Shown one piece after another: positions 18,134-26,831 of a stretch of DNA of 64,000 nt. The first letter of the stretch is position 1; each line of letters opens with the position of its first letter. The DNA is from Streptomyces tuirus (GTDB lineage: Bacteria; Actinomycetota; Actinomycetes; Streptomycetales; Streptomycetaceae), in contig JAGTPG010000002.1 in NCBI GenBank assembly GCA_018195615.1, positions 2,856,501 to 2,920,500 on the forward strand, in the 5' to 3' direction. The notes under the pieces are model-generated. The model was not told the DNA's origin, searched no databases, and was given only the letters and a program-made list of their open reading frames with translations. A program made the translations under genes and the position numbers.

Positions 18134-18427
18134 ATGTCCCCTCGATATCGCAACGGTGCGAATCAGGCCGGCACGATCGTCGCGGTCGTGGCCGACATCA
18201 TGGCGCTCATCCTGGGTCTGTGGATCCTGATGTACCTGCTGGACGCGAACCCCGGCAACTCGTTCGTCCAGTTCATCCACGACGCGGCCCGCTGGCTGGC
18301 CGGCTGGTCCCACGACCTGTTCACGTTCGACGAGGCATGGGCCCGAGTGGTCTGCGGCTACGGCCTGGCGGCGGTGGTGTACCTGTTCGTCGGGCACGCC
18401 ATCGCCAACCGAGCACATCGGCACTGA
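18134..18427 (+). CDS. Small integral membrane protein
   Basis: 97 residues with two hydrophobic helices (TIVAVVADIMALILGLWILMY and WARVVCGYGLAAVVYLFVGHA) separated by an amphipathic stretch containing two tryptophans. The ATG at 18134 has GGAAAG upstream. Similar two-helix proteins are widespread in Streptomyces with no assigned function. Confidence 0.7.
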   Translation: MSPRYRNGANQAGTIVAVVADIMALILGLWILMYLLDANPGNSFVQFIHDAARWLAGWSHDLFTFDEAWARVVCGYGLAAVVYLFVGHAIANRAHRH

Positions 18428-18439
18428 GCCCCCGGGCTC

Positions 18440-19507
18440 TCAGGCGCAGCAGTCCGAGTCGAGCCCCACGGGCAAGTCCCCGCCGAACACCCGGCACGTC
18501 GCCTCGTGCCCACCCAGCGCCGCCACGGCCAGCAGCAGTGAACCCGCTGTCCACGTGGTCAACTCCCGCGGCCAGACGGCGTCGTCGTCGAACACGTACC
18601 CGGTCCAGTACAGGCCGCTCTCCGCATCGCGCAGGTGCTGGATCGACTGCAGCACCTCCAACGCCCGGTCGGACTCCCCCATCGCCCACAACGCGAGCGC
18701 GAGCTCCGCGGACTCACCCCCCGTCACCCACGGGTTGGGCACCACGCACCGCACGCCCAGCCCCGGGACGACGAACCGGTCCCAGCCCTCCTCGATACGG
18801 GCCTTGGCCTCCGCACCGGTCAGCGCACCACCCAGCACGGGGTAGTACCAGTCCATCGAGTAACGGTTCTTGTCGAGGAACCGCTCCGGGTGGTGGCGTA
18901 TCGCGTGCCGCAGCGCACCCGCCGCCAACTCCCAGTCCGGCTGCGCCTCCTCCCGCTGCTCGGCGATCGCCAGCGCGCACCGCAGCGCGTGGTGGATCGA
19001 GGAGGACCCCGTCAGCAGGGCGTCCGCCGTGTCCGTGCCGTCGTCGTCGCGCCGCCAGCCGATCTGTCCGCCCGGCTGCTGCAGGCGCAGCACGAACTCC
19101 ACCGCCGCGTACACCGCCGGCCACATCCGCTCCAGGAACGTGTCGTCGCCGGTGGAGAGGTAGTGGTGCCAGACGCCGACGGCTATGTAGGCGACGAAGT
19201 TGGTCTCCCGGCCCCGGTCGGTGACGTCGTCGAACTGCCCGTCCGTGTACGCCGCGTACCAGGAGCCGTCCTCGTTCTGGTGCCGGGCGAGCCACAGGTA
19301 GGCCCGTTCGGCGGCTTCGTGCTCGCCGGCCGTGTCGAGTGCCATCGCCGCCTCGACGTGGTCCCACGGGTCGAGGTGGTGGCCCCGGAACCACGGGATC
19401 GCGCCGTCCTCGCGCTGTACGGCGAGGATGCCGGCGACGGTCGCGGCGGCCTGCCCGGCGGTGAGGACCCCGGGCAGGACCAGATGTTCCGTCCGGGGAG
19501 TCGTCAC
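18440..19507 (-). CDS. Six-hairpin (alpha/alpha-barrel) protein, prenyltransferase/glucoamylase-like repeat
   Basis: 355 residues with repeated helix-turn units such as AAMALDTAGEHEAAERAYLWLARHQNEDGSW, FVLRLQQPGGQIGW and VLQSIQHLRDAESGLYWTGY, the pattern of an alpha/alpha six-hairpin barrel. No signal peptide, so probably cytoplasmic. The GTG at 19507 overlaps the methyltransferase stop in GTGA. It is the last gene of a glycosyltransferase-methyltransferase-hairpin operon, so a glycan- or polyprenyl-linked role is plausible but not shown. Annotators usually call such proteins prenyltransferases on repeat similarity alone; I would not read that as an activity. Confidence 0.7.
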   Translation of the reverse strand: MTTPRTEHLVLPGVLTAGQAAATVAGILAVQREDGAIPWFRGHHLDPWDHVEAAMALDTAGEHEAAERAYLWLARHQNEDGSWYAAYTDGQFDDVTDRGRETNFVAYIAVGVWHHYLSTGDDTFLERMWPAVYAAVEFVLRLQQPGGQIGWRRDDDGTDTADALLTGSSSIHHALRCALAIAEQREEAQPDWELAAGALRHAIRHHPERFLDKNRYSMDWYYPVLGGALTGAEAKARIEEGWDRFVVPGLGVRCVVPNPWVTGGESAELALALWAMGESDRALEVLQSIQHLRDAESGLYWTGYVFDDDAVWPRELTTWTAGSLLLAVAALGGHEATCRVFGGDLPVGLDSDCCA

Positions 19508-20252
19508 TGGGCGTCCGCCCCGGTGTCGGCAAGGCGCGGCAGGTGCGGCTTGGTCGCGTACGCCACGAAGCTCTTGCCGATCAGCGGGTTCAGGGCCTGC
19601 TCCGCGACCCGGGTGGCGAGGGGCTTCTTCATGATGTCCCAGACCAGCAGCTTGTGGTACGCCCGCACCGGCAGCGCCTTGTCGTTGTCGACGCCGAACG
19701 CGCACTTCAGCCACCAGTACGGGGAGTGCAGGGCGTGGGCGTGGTGCGTGCCGTAGGGCTCCAGGCCGGCCTCGCGGATCTTGGTGAGCAGTTCGTCGGC
19801 CTTGTAGATGCGGATGTGGCCGCCCTCGACCTCGTGGTAGGCGTCGGACAGGGTCCAGCAGACCTTCTCGGGGCCGTAGCGCGGGACGGTGACGGCGATG
19901 CGTCCGCCGGGCTTGAGCACGCGCACCATCTCGGCGAGGACGCCCTTGTCGTCGGGGATGTGCTCCATCACCTCGGAGATGATGACGACGTCGAAGGACT
20001 CGTCGGGGAAGGGCAGGGCGAGGGCGTCGCCCTCCATGGCCGTGGCGGTGGCGCCCTCGGGGCCTCGCCGGCCTCCTTCATCGCGGCGAACCACTTCGCG
20101 ACCTCGCGGATCTCGTCGGCGTTCTGGTCCAGCGCCACGACCTGGGCGCCGCGCCGGTAGCACTCGAAGGCGTGCCGGCCGGCACCGCATCCGAGGTCCA
20201 GGACGCGGTCGCCCGGGGCGAGCGGGAACCGGGAGAAGTCGACGGTCAGCAC
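19504..20252 (-). CDS. Class I SAM-dependent methyltransferase, one frame break
   Basis: About 250 residues from GTG 20252. Motif I is VLDLGCGAGRHAF, then VVALDQNADEIREV, FDVVIISEVMEHIPD and VLKPGGRIAVTVPRYGPEKVCW. The last segments are typical of glycan or lipid methyltransferases beside GT4 enzymes. One C is missing near 20060 in GAGGCCCC; restoring it joins the halves. The GTG overlaps the inferred stop of the glycosyltransferase (20246-20248) and its own stop overlaps the next gene, so all three are coupled. Confidence 0.75.
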
Positions 20253-21920
20253 GTGGCCCTGCTTTCGGAGTTGACGCCTTGTACATCTGTGGGGGCTGCG
20301 GACGCAGCACCCGTGGGAGCCGCGGGCACAGCACCTGTCGTGGCTGCGGAACGTCCGGGGTCCGGGGCGGCGAACCGGCGGAAGGCGAGGACACGGGGCG
20401 ACCAGCGTCCGCCGCGGCGCCGCCGGAGGCCCGGGACCCGGAGTGGTCGTCGCCGGCCGAGGAGCGGCCGGAGACCTGCACCGCGGAAGGCCCGGACGTT
20501 CCGGACGCCGAGTTGCCGGAAGCCCGGGACGCCGGACCGTCACCCCCAGCGGTGGAGCCGGCGGACGTCCGGGGCGCGGGCCGGGCGCGTGTCGTCGTGG
20601 GACGGCCCTGGGTGCCACCCCCGGCCCGGGCGATCGCCTCGCGGTACCGGGCCACCGTTCCTTCCGCCGCCCTGGCCCAGGTGAAGTGGCGCAGCACCCG
20701 CTCCCGGCCGGCCGCTCCGAGTCGCGCACGCAGCTCCGCGTCGCTCAGCAGCCGGCTCAGCCCGGCGGCCAGTGCCTGCGAGTCCCCGGCGGTACCGCCA
20801 GGCACGTCTCGCCGTCACGGCCGGCGACCTCGGGGATCGCACCCCCGGTCGTGGCCAGCAGCGGCGTCCCCGTCGCCATGGCCTCGGCGGCCGGGAGCGA
20901 GAAGCCCTCGTACAGCGACGGCACGCACGCGACCTGGGCCGAGCGGACCAGGTCGACGAGTTCCGCGTCGGATATGCCCTTGACGAAGTCGACGGCGCCA
21001 CCGAGCCCGTACCGTTCCATCGCCTGGGCGACGGGCCCCTCCGTCGGACGCTTGCCGACCACGACGAGGTGGGCCTCCGGATGCTCCGCACGCGCCTTCG
21101 CCAACGCCTCGACCAGATGGACCAGGCCCTTCAGCGGGACGTCCGCGCTGGACGTCGTCACGATCCGGCCCGGCACGACCGGCACCGAGGGGTCCGGCGA
21201 GAACAGGTCCGTGTCGGCGCCGATGTGGACGACGTGGACGCGGTCCTGCCGCACACCCAGGTGGTCGACGATCTCCTGCCGCGACGTGCCGGAGACCGTG
21301 AGCACGGACGGCAGCCGGCGCGCGACGCGCTTCTGCATGCGCGTGAACGCGTACCAGCGCCGCACCGAGCAGCGCCGCTGCCAGCCCTCCGCCGCGTCCA
21401 GCTCCAACTGCCGGTCGACGGTGATGGGGTGGTGGATCGTGGTCACGAGGGGCGCGCCGACGTCGCCCAGCAGGCCGTAGCCGAGCGTCTGGTTGTCGTG
21501 CACGACGTCGAACTCGCCCCGGCGGGTCCGCAGATGGCGGCGGGCCCGCAGCGAGAACGTCAGTGGTTCGGGGAAGCCGCCGGTCCACATGGTCGCGACC
21601 TCGAGCGCGTCGATCCAGTCGCGGTACTCGTCACGCTTGGGGGTGCGGAAAGGATCCGGCTGGCGGTAGAGGTCGAGGCTGGGCAGCTCGGTGAGGCTCA
21701 CCCTGCCGTGGCCCTCGTCGAGCACGGGGTACGGCTGTGCGCCGATGACCTCGACCCGGTGGCCGAGGCGGGCCAGTTCGCGCGAGAGATGCCGGACGTA
21801 GACACCCTGACCGCCGCAGAACGGGTTCCCTTTATAGGTGAGGAGCGCGATGTGGAGCGGTCGCGAGCCGTCGGCCGCGGGGTCCTCCGGGGCCCCGGCC
21901 TCCCTGGCCTCAGCGGTCAC
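20246..21920 (-). CDS. GT4-family glycosyltransferase with disordered C-terminal tail, two frame breaks
   Basis: GT-B fold glycosyltransferase from GTG 21920. The N-terminal domain has YKGNPFCGGQGVYVRHLSRELARLGH. The C-terminal domain has TSSADVPLKGLVHLVEALAKA and the sugar-nucleotide motif PSLYEGFSLPAAEAMATGTPLLAT (EX7E type). After the catalytic region comes a Pro/Ala/Ser/Gly-rich tail of about 150 residues. Two single-base losses are needed to reach the stop at 20246-20248: one near 20800, the other within the low-complexity tail. The tail reads TGAVPAAPTGAASAAPTDVQ just before the stop, consistent with coding. Likely modifies an envelope lipid or glycan. A KstR-type site lies between this gene and kstR. 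Confidence 0.75.
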
Positions 21921-21974
21921 TCTTGGCCCCCTTCTCCCTGCTCTGTCCCGCGAGATTACGCCGGGACGCTAATC

Positions 21975-21988
21975 TAGAACAAGTTTCA
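21975..21988. promoter_or_regulatory. KstR-type operator, site 2 (kstR / glycosyltransferase intergenic)
   Basis: TAGAACAAGTTTCA fits TnnAACnnGTTnnA at every fixed position. It lies between the divergent glycosyltransferase (start 21920) and kstR, so it could serve kstR autoregulation and possibly the glycan operon. Autoregulation is known for mycobacterial KstR. Confidence 0.75.
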
Positions 21989-22149
21989 GACTTGATCGTC
22001 GGAGGCTCTGAATCTACCGGCAGGTAGGGGCGCTGTGACCAGTGGATCAGGTGATTCACGCCACGGCCGACGCCGTGCCATGCTGTCTGATCACTCGCCC
22101 TCACGGACGGTCACGGAACGGGACCGACCCCTGCCCCGCGGAAGCCAAA

Positions 22150-22797
22150 GTGAACGCCAAGGTGAACAAGGTGGCCAAGGTGGAAGCCAGAGCCGCAGTC
22201 CCCGACTCCCCTCCCCTCACGGAGCGGCAGGAGGCCCGCCGCCGCCGCATCCTGCACGCGAGCGCGCAGCTGGCCAGCCGCGGCGGCTTCGACGCCGTGC
22301 AGATGCGCGAGGTCGCGGAGTCCTCGCAGGTGGCACTCGGCACCCTGTACCGCTATTTCCCCTCCAAGATCCACCTGCTGGTCGCCACCATGCAGGACCA
22401 GCTGGAGCACATGCACGGCACGTTGCGGAAGAAGCCCCCGCAGGGCGAGACGGCGGCCGAGCGGGTCGCGAAGACGCTGATGCGGGCCTTCCGCGCGCTG
22501 CAGCGCGAACCGCATCTGGCCGACGCGATGGTCCGGGCCCTCACGTTCGCCGACCGCAGCGTGAGCCCGGAGGTCGACCAGGTCTCGCGGCAGACGACGG
22601 CGATCGTCCTGGACGCGATGGGGCTGGAGCACCCTACTCCGGAGCAGCTGTCGGCGGTCCGGGTCATCGAGCACACCTGGCACTCGGCGCTGATCACCTG
22701 GCTCTCGGGCCGCGCCTCGATCGCCCAGGTGAAGATCGACATCGAGACGGTGTGCCGCCTGATCGACCTGACCGCACCGGCCTCTGAAGGCCCATGA
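22150..22797 (+). CDS. kstR: TetR-family transcriptional repressor KstR
   Basis: 215 residues. The N-terminal TetR helix-turn-helix reads ARRRRILHASAQLASRGGFDAVQMREVA and ALGTLYRYFPSKIHLLVA. The ligand domain keeps VRALTFADRSVSPEVDQV and LITWLSGRAS, which I recognise as features of mycobacterial KstR, the repressor of cholesterol catabolism that responds to sterol-derived CoA thioesters. I chose GTG 22150 because it gives the N-terminal length of the mycobacterial protein and has GGAAG upstream; an in-frame ATG at 22042 is the alternative. Four KstR-type operators in this window, one in its own promoter, support the call. A TPP-riboswitch-like element faces its 3' end from the other strand. 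Confidence 0.85.
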   Translation: MNAKVNKVAKVEARAAVPDSPPLTERQEARRRRILHASAQLASRGGFDAVQMREVAESSQVALGTLYRYFPSKIHLLVATMQDQLEHMHGTLRKKPPQGETAAERVAKTLMRAFRALQREPHLADAMVRALTFADRSVSPEVDQVSRQTTAIVLDAMGLEHPTPEQLSAVRVIEHTWHSALITWLSGRASIAQVKIDIETVCRLIDLTAPASEGP

Positions 22798-22842
22798 CGG
22801 CCTCTGAGGGCCCCTGAGACGCCGAGGGACCTACGAGACGGG

Positions 22843-22957
22843 TTCCCTTCGCCGGCATGGTCCGGATCAGGTGATGGGGGTCGCCTTCCGGTCGCCTGGC
22901 CTTTCGGCCCTGCGTCCTTCCGGCCTCTCAGCCCTACCGTCGCAGTCGGCACCAGCG
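22843..22957 (-). ncRNA. TPP (thiamine pyrophosphate) riboswitch-like element without a downstream sense gene
   Basis: Read on the minus strand, the element contains in order the conserved pieces of the THI box: GGTGCC (22953-22948), GGCTGAGAG (22933-22925), a variable GC-rich stem, CCTGATCCGG (22871-22862) and GCCGGCGAAGGGAA (22856-22843). Spacing is right for a TPP aptamer. Its 3' side would read into kstR in antisense; the next minus-strand gene is the glycosyltransferase about 920 bp away. No thiamine gene is visible. It may be a relic, control an antisense RNA or untranslated leader, or serve a small gene I did not recognise. The 405-bp gap 22798-23202 otherwise holds only an AT-richer patch near 23070-23095. 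Confidence 0.75.
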
Positions 22958-23202
22958 GAAGCCGAAGCTTCCGGCCAACGTCGGCTACTCCGGTCGGACT
23001 CCCTCACTCGCCTCGTAGGCCTGCTTCCAGGGTAGAACTTCCGGCCGCAGAGAAAAGAGCCTGAGCCATATTTTTTACCTGAATATCCGGAGTAATCCGT
23101 TTGGCCCCACTTGCACCCCCGGTCGCCGCGACGAGAAGCCGGAACGGAAGGAACATGAGGGAGTCAGAGCGACTGTTCGGGCGGATGTGAAAGGTGGCCT
23201 CG

Positions 23203-23523
23203 ATGGCGAAGTACCTCTTCAAGGTGCAGCTGACCACGGACGGGCTCAAGGGCCTGCTCAGGGAAGGCGCGAGCGCACGGCGTGAGGTCGTCACACGCAT
23301 GGTCGAGGGCCTCGGAGGCCGGGTCGAGACGATGTACTGGGCCTTCGGCGACGACGACGTCTACGTCACGGCGGAGCTGCCGGGCAACACCTCCGCCGCG
23401 GCCATGGGCATGGTCGTCTCGGCGGCCGGCGGGGTCCGCACGAGCACGGTCGTCCTGCTGTCGGCCGACGAGATCGACGAGGCCGTCCGGCAGCAGGTGG
23501 ACTACCGGGCACCCGGCGCCTGA
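23203..23523 (+). CDS. GYD-domain protein
   Basis: 106 residues, ferredoxin-like alpha/beta fold of the GYD family (PF08734 type): AKYLFKVQLTTDGLKGLLREGASARR, MVEGLGGRVETMYWAFGDDDVYVTAELP, then AAGGVRTSTVVLLSADEIDEAV. Biochemical role unknown. The ATG at 23203 is preferred over an in-frame GTG at 23194 because the family's sequence begins at MAKYLFKV. It converges on the ferredoxin gene with a 21-bp gap. Confidence 0.8.
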   Translation: MAKYLFKVQLTTDGLKGLLREGASARREVVTRMVEGLGGRVETMYWAFGDDDVYVTAELPGNTSAAAMGMVVSAAGGVRTSTVVLLSADEIDEAVRQQVDYRAPGA

Positions 23524-23544
23524 CAGCCCCCGCCACTGCCGCTC

Positions 23545-23778
23545 CTACTCCTCCGGTGGGAACACCGCCTCCCCGCTCTCCCCCAGCGTGATCACGATCG
23601 CCTCCACCGGACAGCTCTCCGCCGCCTCCAGGACCCGCTCGTTCGCGTCCGTGTCCGGGGCGACCGGACGGGACTGGCGGGCCGAGTCCAGGCGGAAGTC
23701 GTCCGGCGCGTGGTGCAGGCACTGGGCGGAGCCGATGCACAGGGAGCGGTCCACCTCGACGTGCCAGCGGTCGCCCAT
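23545..23778 (-). CDS. 3Fe-4S (P450-type) ferredoxin
   Basis: 77 residues. Cysteines lie in DRSLCIGSAQCLHHAPD and AAESCPVEAI; one ligand position of the usual CxxCxxC series is replaced, the signature of actinobacterial [3Fe-4S] ferredoxins that feed cytochrome P450s. It lies 2 bp after the aldehyde dehydrogenase, so is co-transcribed under the KstR-type operator at 25343. The P450 most likely to use it in this window is CYP125 at 36846-38080, in the same inferred regulon. Confidence 0.85.
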   Translation of the reverse strand: MGDRWHVEVDRSLCIGSAQCLHHAPDDFRLDSARQSRPVAPDTDANERVLEAAESCPVEAIVITLGESGEAVFPPEE

Positions 23779-23780
23779 CG

Positions 23781-25232
23781 CTAGGCGTCCGCCGGGAGGT
23801 GGATCATCTTGTGCTCCAGGTACTCGCCGTACCCCTCGGGGCCGAACTCCCGGCCCAGGCCCGAGTTCTTGTAGCCGCCGAAGGGGCCCAGCATGTCCAG
23901 GCTGAAGGTGTTGACCGAGTACGTGCCGGTACGGACCTGCCGGGCGATCTCGATGCCGTGCTCGACGTCCGCCGTCCACACACTGCCGCTCAGCCCGTAG
24001 TCGGAGTCGTTGGCGATCTTCACGGCGTCGGACTCGTCGTCGTAGGGCAGCAGGCAGATGACGGGGCCGAAGATCTCCTCGCGGGCGATGCGCATGGAGT
24101 TGTCGACGTCGCCGAAGAGGGTCGGTTCGACGTACCAGCCGCGGTCCAGGCCGGCCGGGCGCCCGCCGCCGGTGAGGATCTTCGCGCCCTCCTCCTGCCC
24201 GATACGGATGTAGTCGAGGTTGCGCTGCTGCTGCCGCCGGGCCACGAGGGGGCCGACCTGGGTGGCCGGGTCGAGCGGATCGCCGACGGTCAGCGCGCCG
24301 GCCGCGGCGGCGAAGGCATCGGCGAACTCGTCGTAGCGGGAGCGCGGCAGGAGGATGCGGGTCTGGGCGACGCAGGCCTGCCCGTTGTTCATCCAGGCCG
24401 CGGGGGCGATGCCCGCCACGGCCGTCCCGACGTCCGCGTCGGGCAGGACGACGGCCGCCGACTTGCCGCCCAGTTCCAGCGTCACGCGGGTGAGGTTGCG
24501 GGCCGCGACCTCCATCACGCGCTTGCCGGCCGCGACCGACCCGGTGAAGGACACCTTGTCGACGCCGGCGTGCCCGACCAGGTACTCGCTGACCTCCCGG
24601 TCGGCGGGCAGGATCGACAGCACGCCGTCCGGCAGCCTGGCCTCGCGGGTGATCTCGCCCAGCAGGTACGCGTCGAGCGGCGACTCGGGTGAGGGCTTGA
24701 GCACGACCGTGCAGCCGGCGAGCAGCGCGGGGGCGAGCTTGGCGGCGGCGGTGAACTGCGGGACGTTCCAGGGGACCACTGCGGCCACGACTCCGACCGG
24801 CTCCCGCCGCACCAGGATCCTGCCGAGGACGCCGTCGCGCCGCTCCTCGTGGGTGAAGTTCCGGGCGACGGTGATCGCCGAGTCCCACACCATCACCGCG
24901 CCGAGGGCCTGGGCGAGGACGCTCCAGGAGTAGGGCGAGCCGTTCTGGCCTGAGATCACGCGGGCGATCTCGTCGTGCCGGAGGGCGATCCCGTCCTTGA
25001 TCCGGCCCACGACCTCGATCCGCTCGTCGAGGCTCATCCGCGGCCAGGGGCCCTCGTCGAAGGCCCGCCGCGCCACCGCCACGGCCCGGTCCACATCCGC
25101 GGTGGAGGCGTGCGGGACCCGTCCGACGACCTCTTCCGTGTGCGGCGAGATCACCTCGATGACGTCCTCGCCCAGGGGGTCGGTCAACTCCCCGCCGATG
25201 AACAGCTGTCCGTGTTCCACGAGCTCGGTCAT
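23781..25232 (-). CDS. Aldehyde dehydrogenase
   Basis: 483-residue NAD(P)-dependent aldehyde dehydrogenase. N156 in PWNVPQF, E253 in LELGGKSAA and nucleophile C287 in NNGQACVAQT are all present, with the coenzyme loop VSFTGSVAAGKR. It oxidises an aldehyde to the acid; a sterol-side-chain or fatty aldehyde is suggested by the KstR-type operator upstream and by pairing with a P450 ferredoxin. The ATG at 25232 follows a 159-bp divergent region shared with the metallo-hydrolase. Confidence 0.9.
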   Translation of the reverse strand: MTELVEHGQLFIGGELTDPLGEDVIEVISPHTEEVVGRVPHASTADVDRAVAVARRAFDEGPWPRMSLDERIEVVGRIKDGIALRHDEIARVISGQNGSPYSWSVLAQALGAVMVWDSAITVARNFTHEERRDGVLGRILVRREPVGVVAAVVPWNVPQFTAAAKLAPALLAGCTVVLKPSPESPLDAYLLGEITREARLPDGVLSILPADREVSEYLVGHAGVDKVSFTGSVAAGKRVMEVAARNLTRVTLELGGKSAAVVLPDADVGTAVAGIAPAAWMNNGQACVAQTRILLPRSRYDEFADAFAAAAGALTVGDPLDPATQVGPLVARRQQQRNLDYIRIGQEEGAKILTGGGRPAGLDRGWYVEPTLFGDVDNSMRIAREEIFGPVICLLPYDDESDAVKIANDSDYGLSGSVWTADVEHGIEIARQVRTGTYSVNTFSLDMLGPFGGYKNSGLGREFGPEGYGEYLEHKMIHLPADA

Positions 25233-25342
25233 GGCCGACTGCCTCCCCGGAAGCGCGTCTCTGACGATCCATCAGATACGCCCACTGATACCAGCCCCGC
25301 CCGCAGGAGTCCACGGACCGCACACCGCCGGCGGACTCCCAT

Positions 25343-25356
25343 TGGAACCGGTTCTA
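25343..25356. promoter_or_regulatory. KstR-type operator, site 3 (ALDH / MBL hydrolase intergenic)
   Basis: TGGAACCGGTTCTA is an exact match to TnnAACnnGTTnnA, in the divergent region between the aldehyde dehydrogenase (25232) and the MBL hydrolase (25392). A TATAGT -10-like hexamer follows at about 25360-25365 on the plus strand, so the site is well placed to block plus-strand transcription. Confidence 0.75.
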
Positions 25357-25391
25357 GTTATAGTGGCGGGGAGTCGGCGACAGGGGAGCCC

Positions 25392-26429
25392 ATGACACAG
25401 GTCCTGCCACAGGCGACCGACCACCGCGGAGGCGTCCGCTCGCTCCGGGTCCCCATCCCGGACAACCCCCTCGGCCACACGCTGGTGTACGTCGTCGACA
25501 CCGACCGCGGGCCGGTGCTGATCGACACCGGCTGGGACGACCCGGAGTCCTGGGACACCCTCACCCAGGGCCTCACCGCCTGCGGCACGTCGGTCGCCGA
25601 GATCCACGGCGTGGTCATCACCCACCACCACCCGGACCACCACGGCCTGTCCGGCCGGGTCCGGGAGGCGTCGGGCGCGTGGATCGCGATGCACGCGGCG
25701 GACACCGCGGTGGTACGACGGACCCGGGAGGCCCGTCCCGAGCGCTGGTTCTCGTACATGACGGCCAAACTCACCGCCGCCGGCGCGCCCGAGGAGCACA
25801 TCGCCCCGCTGCGCGCGGCCCGGCCGCGCACCCTGCCCGGCCTCTCCCCCGCCCTGCCCGACCGCGACATCGTCCCCGGCGAACTCCTCGACCTCCCCGG
25901 CCGCCGCCTGCGCGCGATCTGGACCCCGGGGCACACGCCGGGCCACGTCTGCCTCCACCTCGAAGAAGACCACCCCGCGCAACTGCCCGGTCATGGGCGG
26001 CTGTTCTCCGGTGACCATCTGCTGCCCGAGATCACCCCGCACATCGGCCTCTACGAGGACCCCGAGGACACCACCGTGACCGACCCCCTGGGCGACTACC
26101 TCGACTCCCTCGAACGCGTGGGCCGCCTCGCCCCCGCCGAGGTGCTCCCGGCCCACCAGCACCCGTTCCCCGACGCGACCGCCCGCGTACGCGAGTTGCT
26201 CACCCACCACGAGGCCCGCCTCACCGGCCTCCTCGCCCTCCTCGCCGAGCCGCTCACGCCCTGGCAGCTCGCCGAACGCATGGAGTGGAACCGCCCCTGG
26301 GAGCAGATCCGCTACGGCTCGAGGAACATCGCCGTCTCGGAGGCCGAGTCCCATCTGCGCCGCCTGGTCAAGCTGGGCCGGGCGGAGGCGGTGCCGGGGA
26401 GCGATCCGGTGACGTACGTGGCGGTGTGA
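25392..26429 (+). CDS. MBL-fold metallo-hydrolase
   Basis: 345 residues with the metallo-beta-lactamase core: VLIDTGW, the zinc motif HHHPDHH at residues 78-84, IWTPGHTPGHVCL, FSGDHLLPEITPHIG and the late ligand region LPAHQHPF. A C-terminal helical domain (TPWQLAERMEWNRPW, then AVSEAESHLRRLVKLGRAE) resembles the winged helix of LACTB2/RNase Z-like thioesterase members. Divergent from the ALDH across a KstR-type operator, so a CoA-ester or lactone substrate is plausible. ATG 25392 with AGGGGAG upstream. Confidence 0.85.
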   Translation: MTQVLPQATDHRGGVRSLRVPIPDNPLGHTLVYVVDTDRGPVLIDTGWDDPESWDTLTQGLTACGTSVAEIHGVVITHHHPDHHGLSGRVREASGAWIAMHAADTAVVRRTREARPERWFSYMTAKLTAAGAPEEHIAPLRAARPRTLPGLSPALPDRDIVPGELLDLPGRRLRAIWTPGHTPGHVCLHLEEDHPAQLPGHGRLFSGDHLLPEITPHIGLYEDPEDTTVTDPLGDYLDSLERVGRLAPAEVLPAHQHPFPDATARVRELLTHHEARLTGLLALLAEPLTPWQLAERMEWNRPWEQIRYGSRNIAVSEAESHLRRLVKLGRAEAVPGSDPVTYVAV

Positions 26430-26471
26430 AACCGGTCGTGGCGCGTCGGCCCGGGTGCTACGAACGGCACC

Positions 26472-26740
26472 ATGGACCCCAACGCCCCCATGGATCCCCC
26501 GGATCCCTCCTCCGTCGCCGCGTTGTTCACCGAGGACGGCGTCTGGCAGTGGCCCGGGGACGGGCGGCTGGTCAAGGGCCGGGACGCGCTGCGCAGGTAC
26601 TTCGGCTCACGTCCCACCGACCGGCTGTCCCGCCGCATGATGTCCAACGTCCTGCCGACGGCACCTGGCTGCTCGCTTCCCGGACGCTCCACCTGCCCTT
26701 CGGCGGGCCCACCCCGCGCCCGAACTCGCCTTCGGCATAA
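26472..26740 (+). pseudogene. Remnant of a SnoaL/NTF2-like gene
   Basis: The first frame reads ALFTEDGVWQWPGDGRLVKG and RDALRRYFG, typical of the N-terminal half of SnoaL-like proteins. The stretch DGTWLLASRTLHLPFGG, the family's usual C-terminal strand, follows at once in another frame. Roughly 50 residues of the central beta-sheet are missing, as is the usual N-terminal helix. I read this as an internally deleted, inactive copy, not a sequencing error. Confidence 0.6.
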
Positions 26741-26831
26741 GCGGGAGGGCGTCGGGGCAGGGCCCCTAGGATGAGGGTGCCGCGACGCCGGCAGGCGTGC
26801 GGAGTTGCGTTCCACCGCAAGGAGACTGCCC

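Noticed and set aside
22353..22952. A 199-residue open frame on the minus strand crossing kstR and the TPP-like element
   Set aside because: It is antisense to a well-supported gene, has no recognisable domain, and includes the riboswitch sequence itself. It is most likely a GC-driven shadow, though a transcript here is not excluded.
23004..23300. Minus-strand open frame of 98 residues beside the GYD gene
   Set aside because: It overlaps the GYD gene start, has no conserved motif or good ribosome-binding site, and its codon pattern follows the opposite frame.
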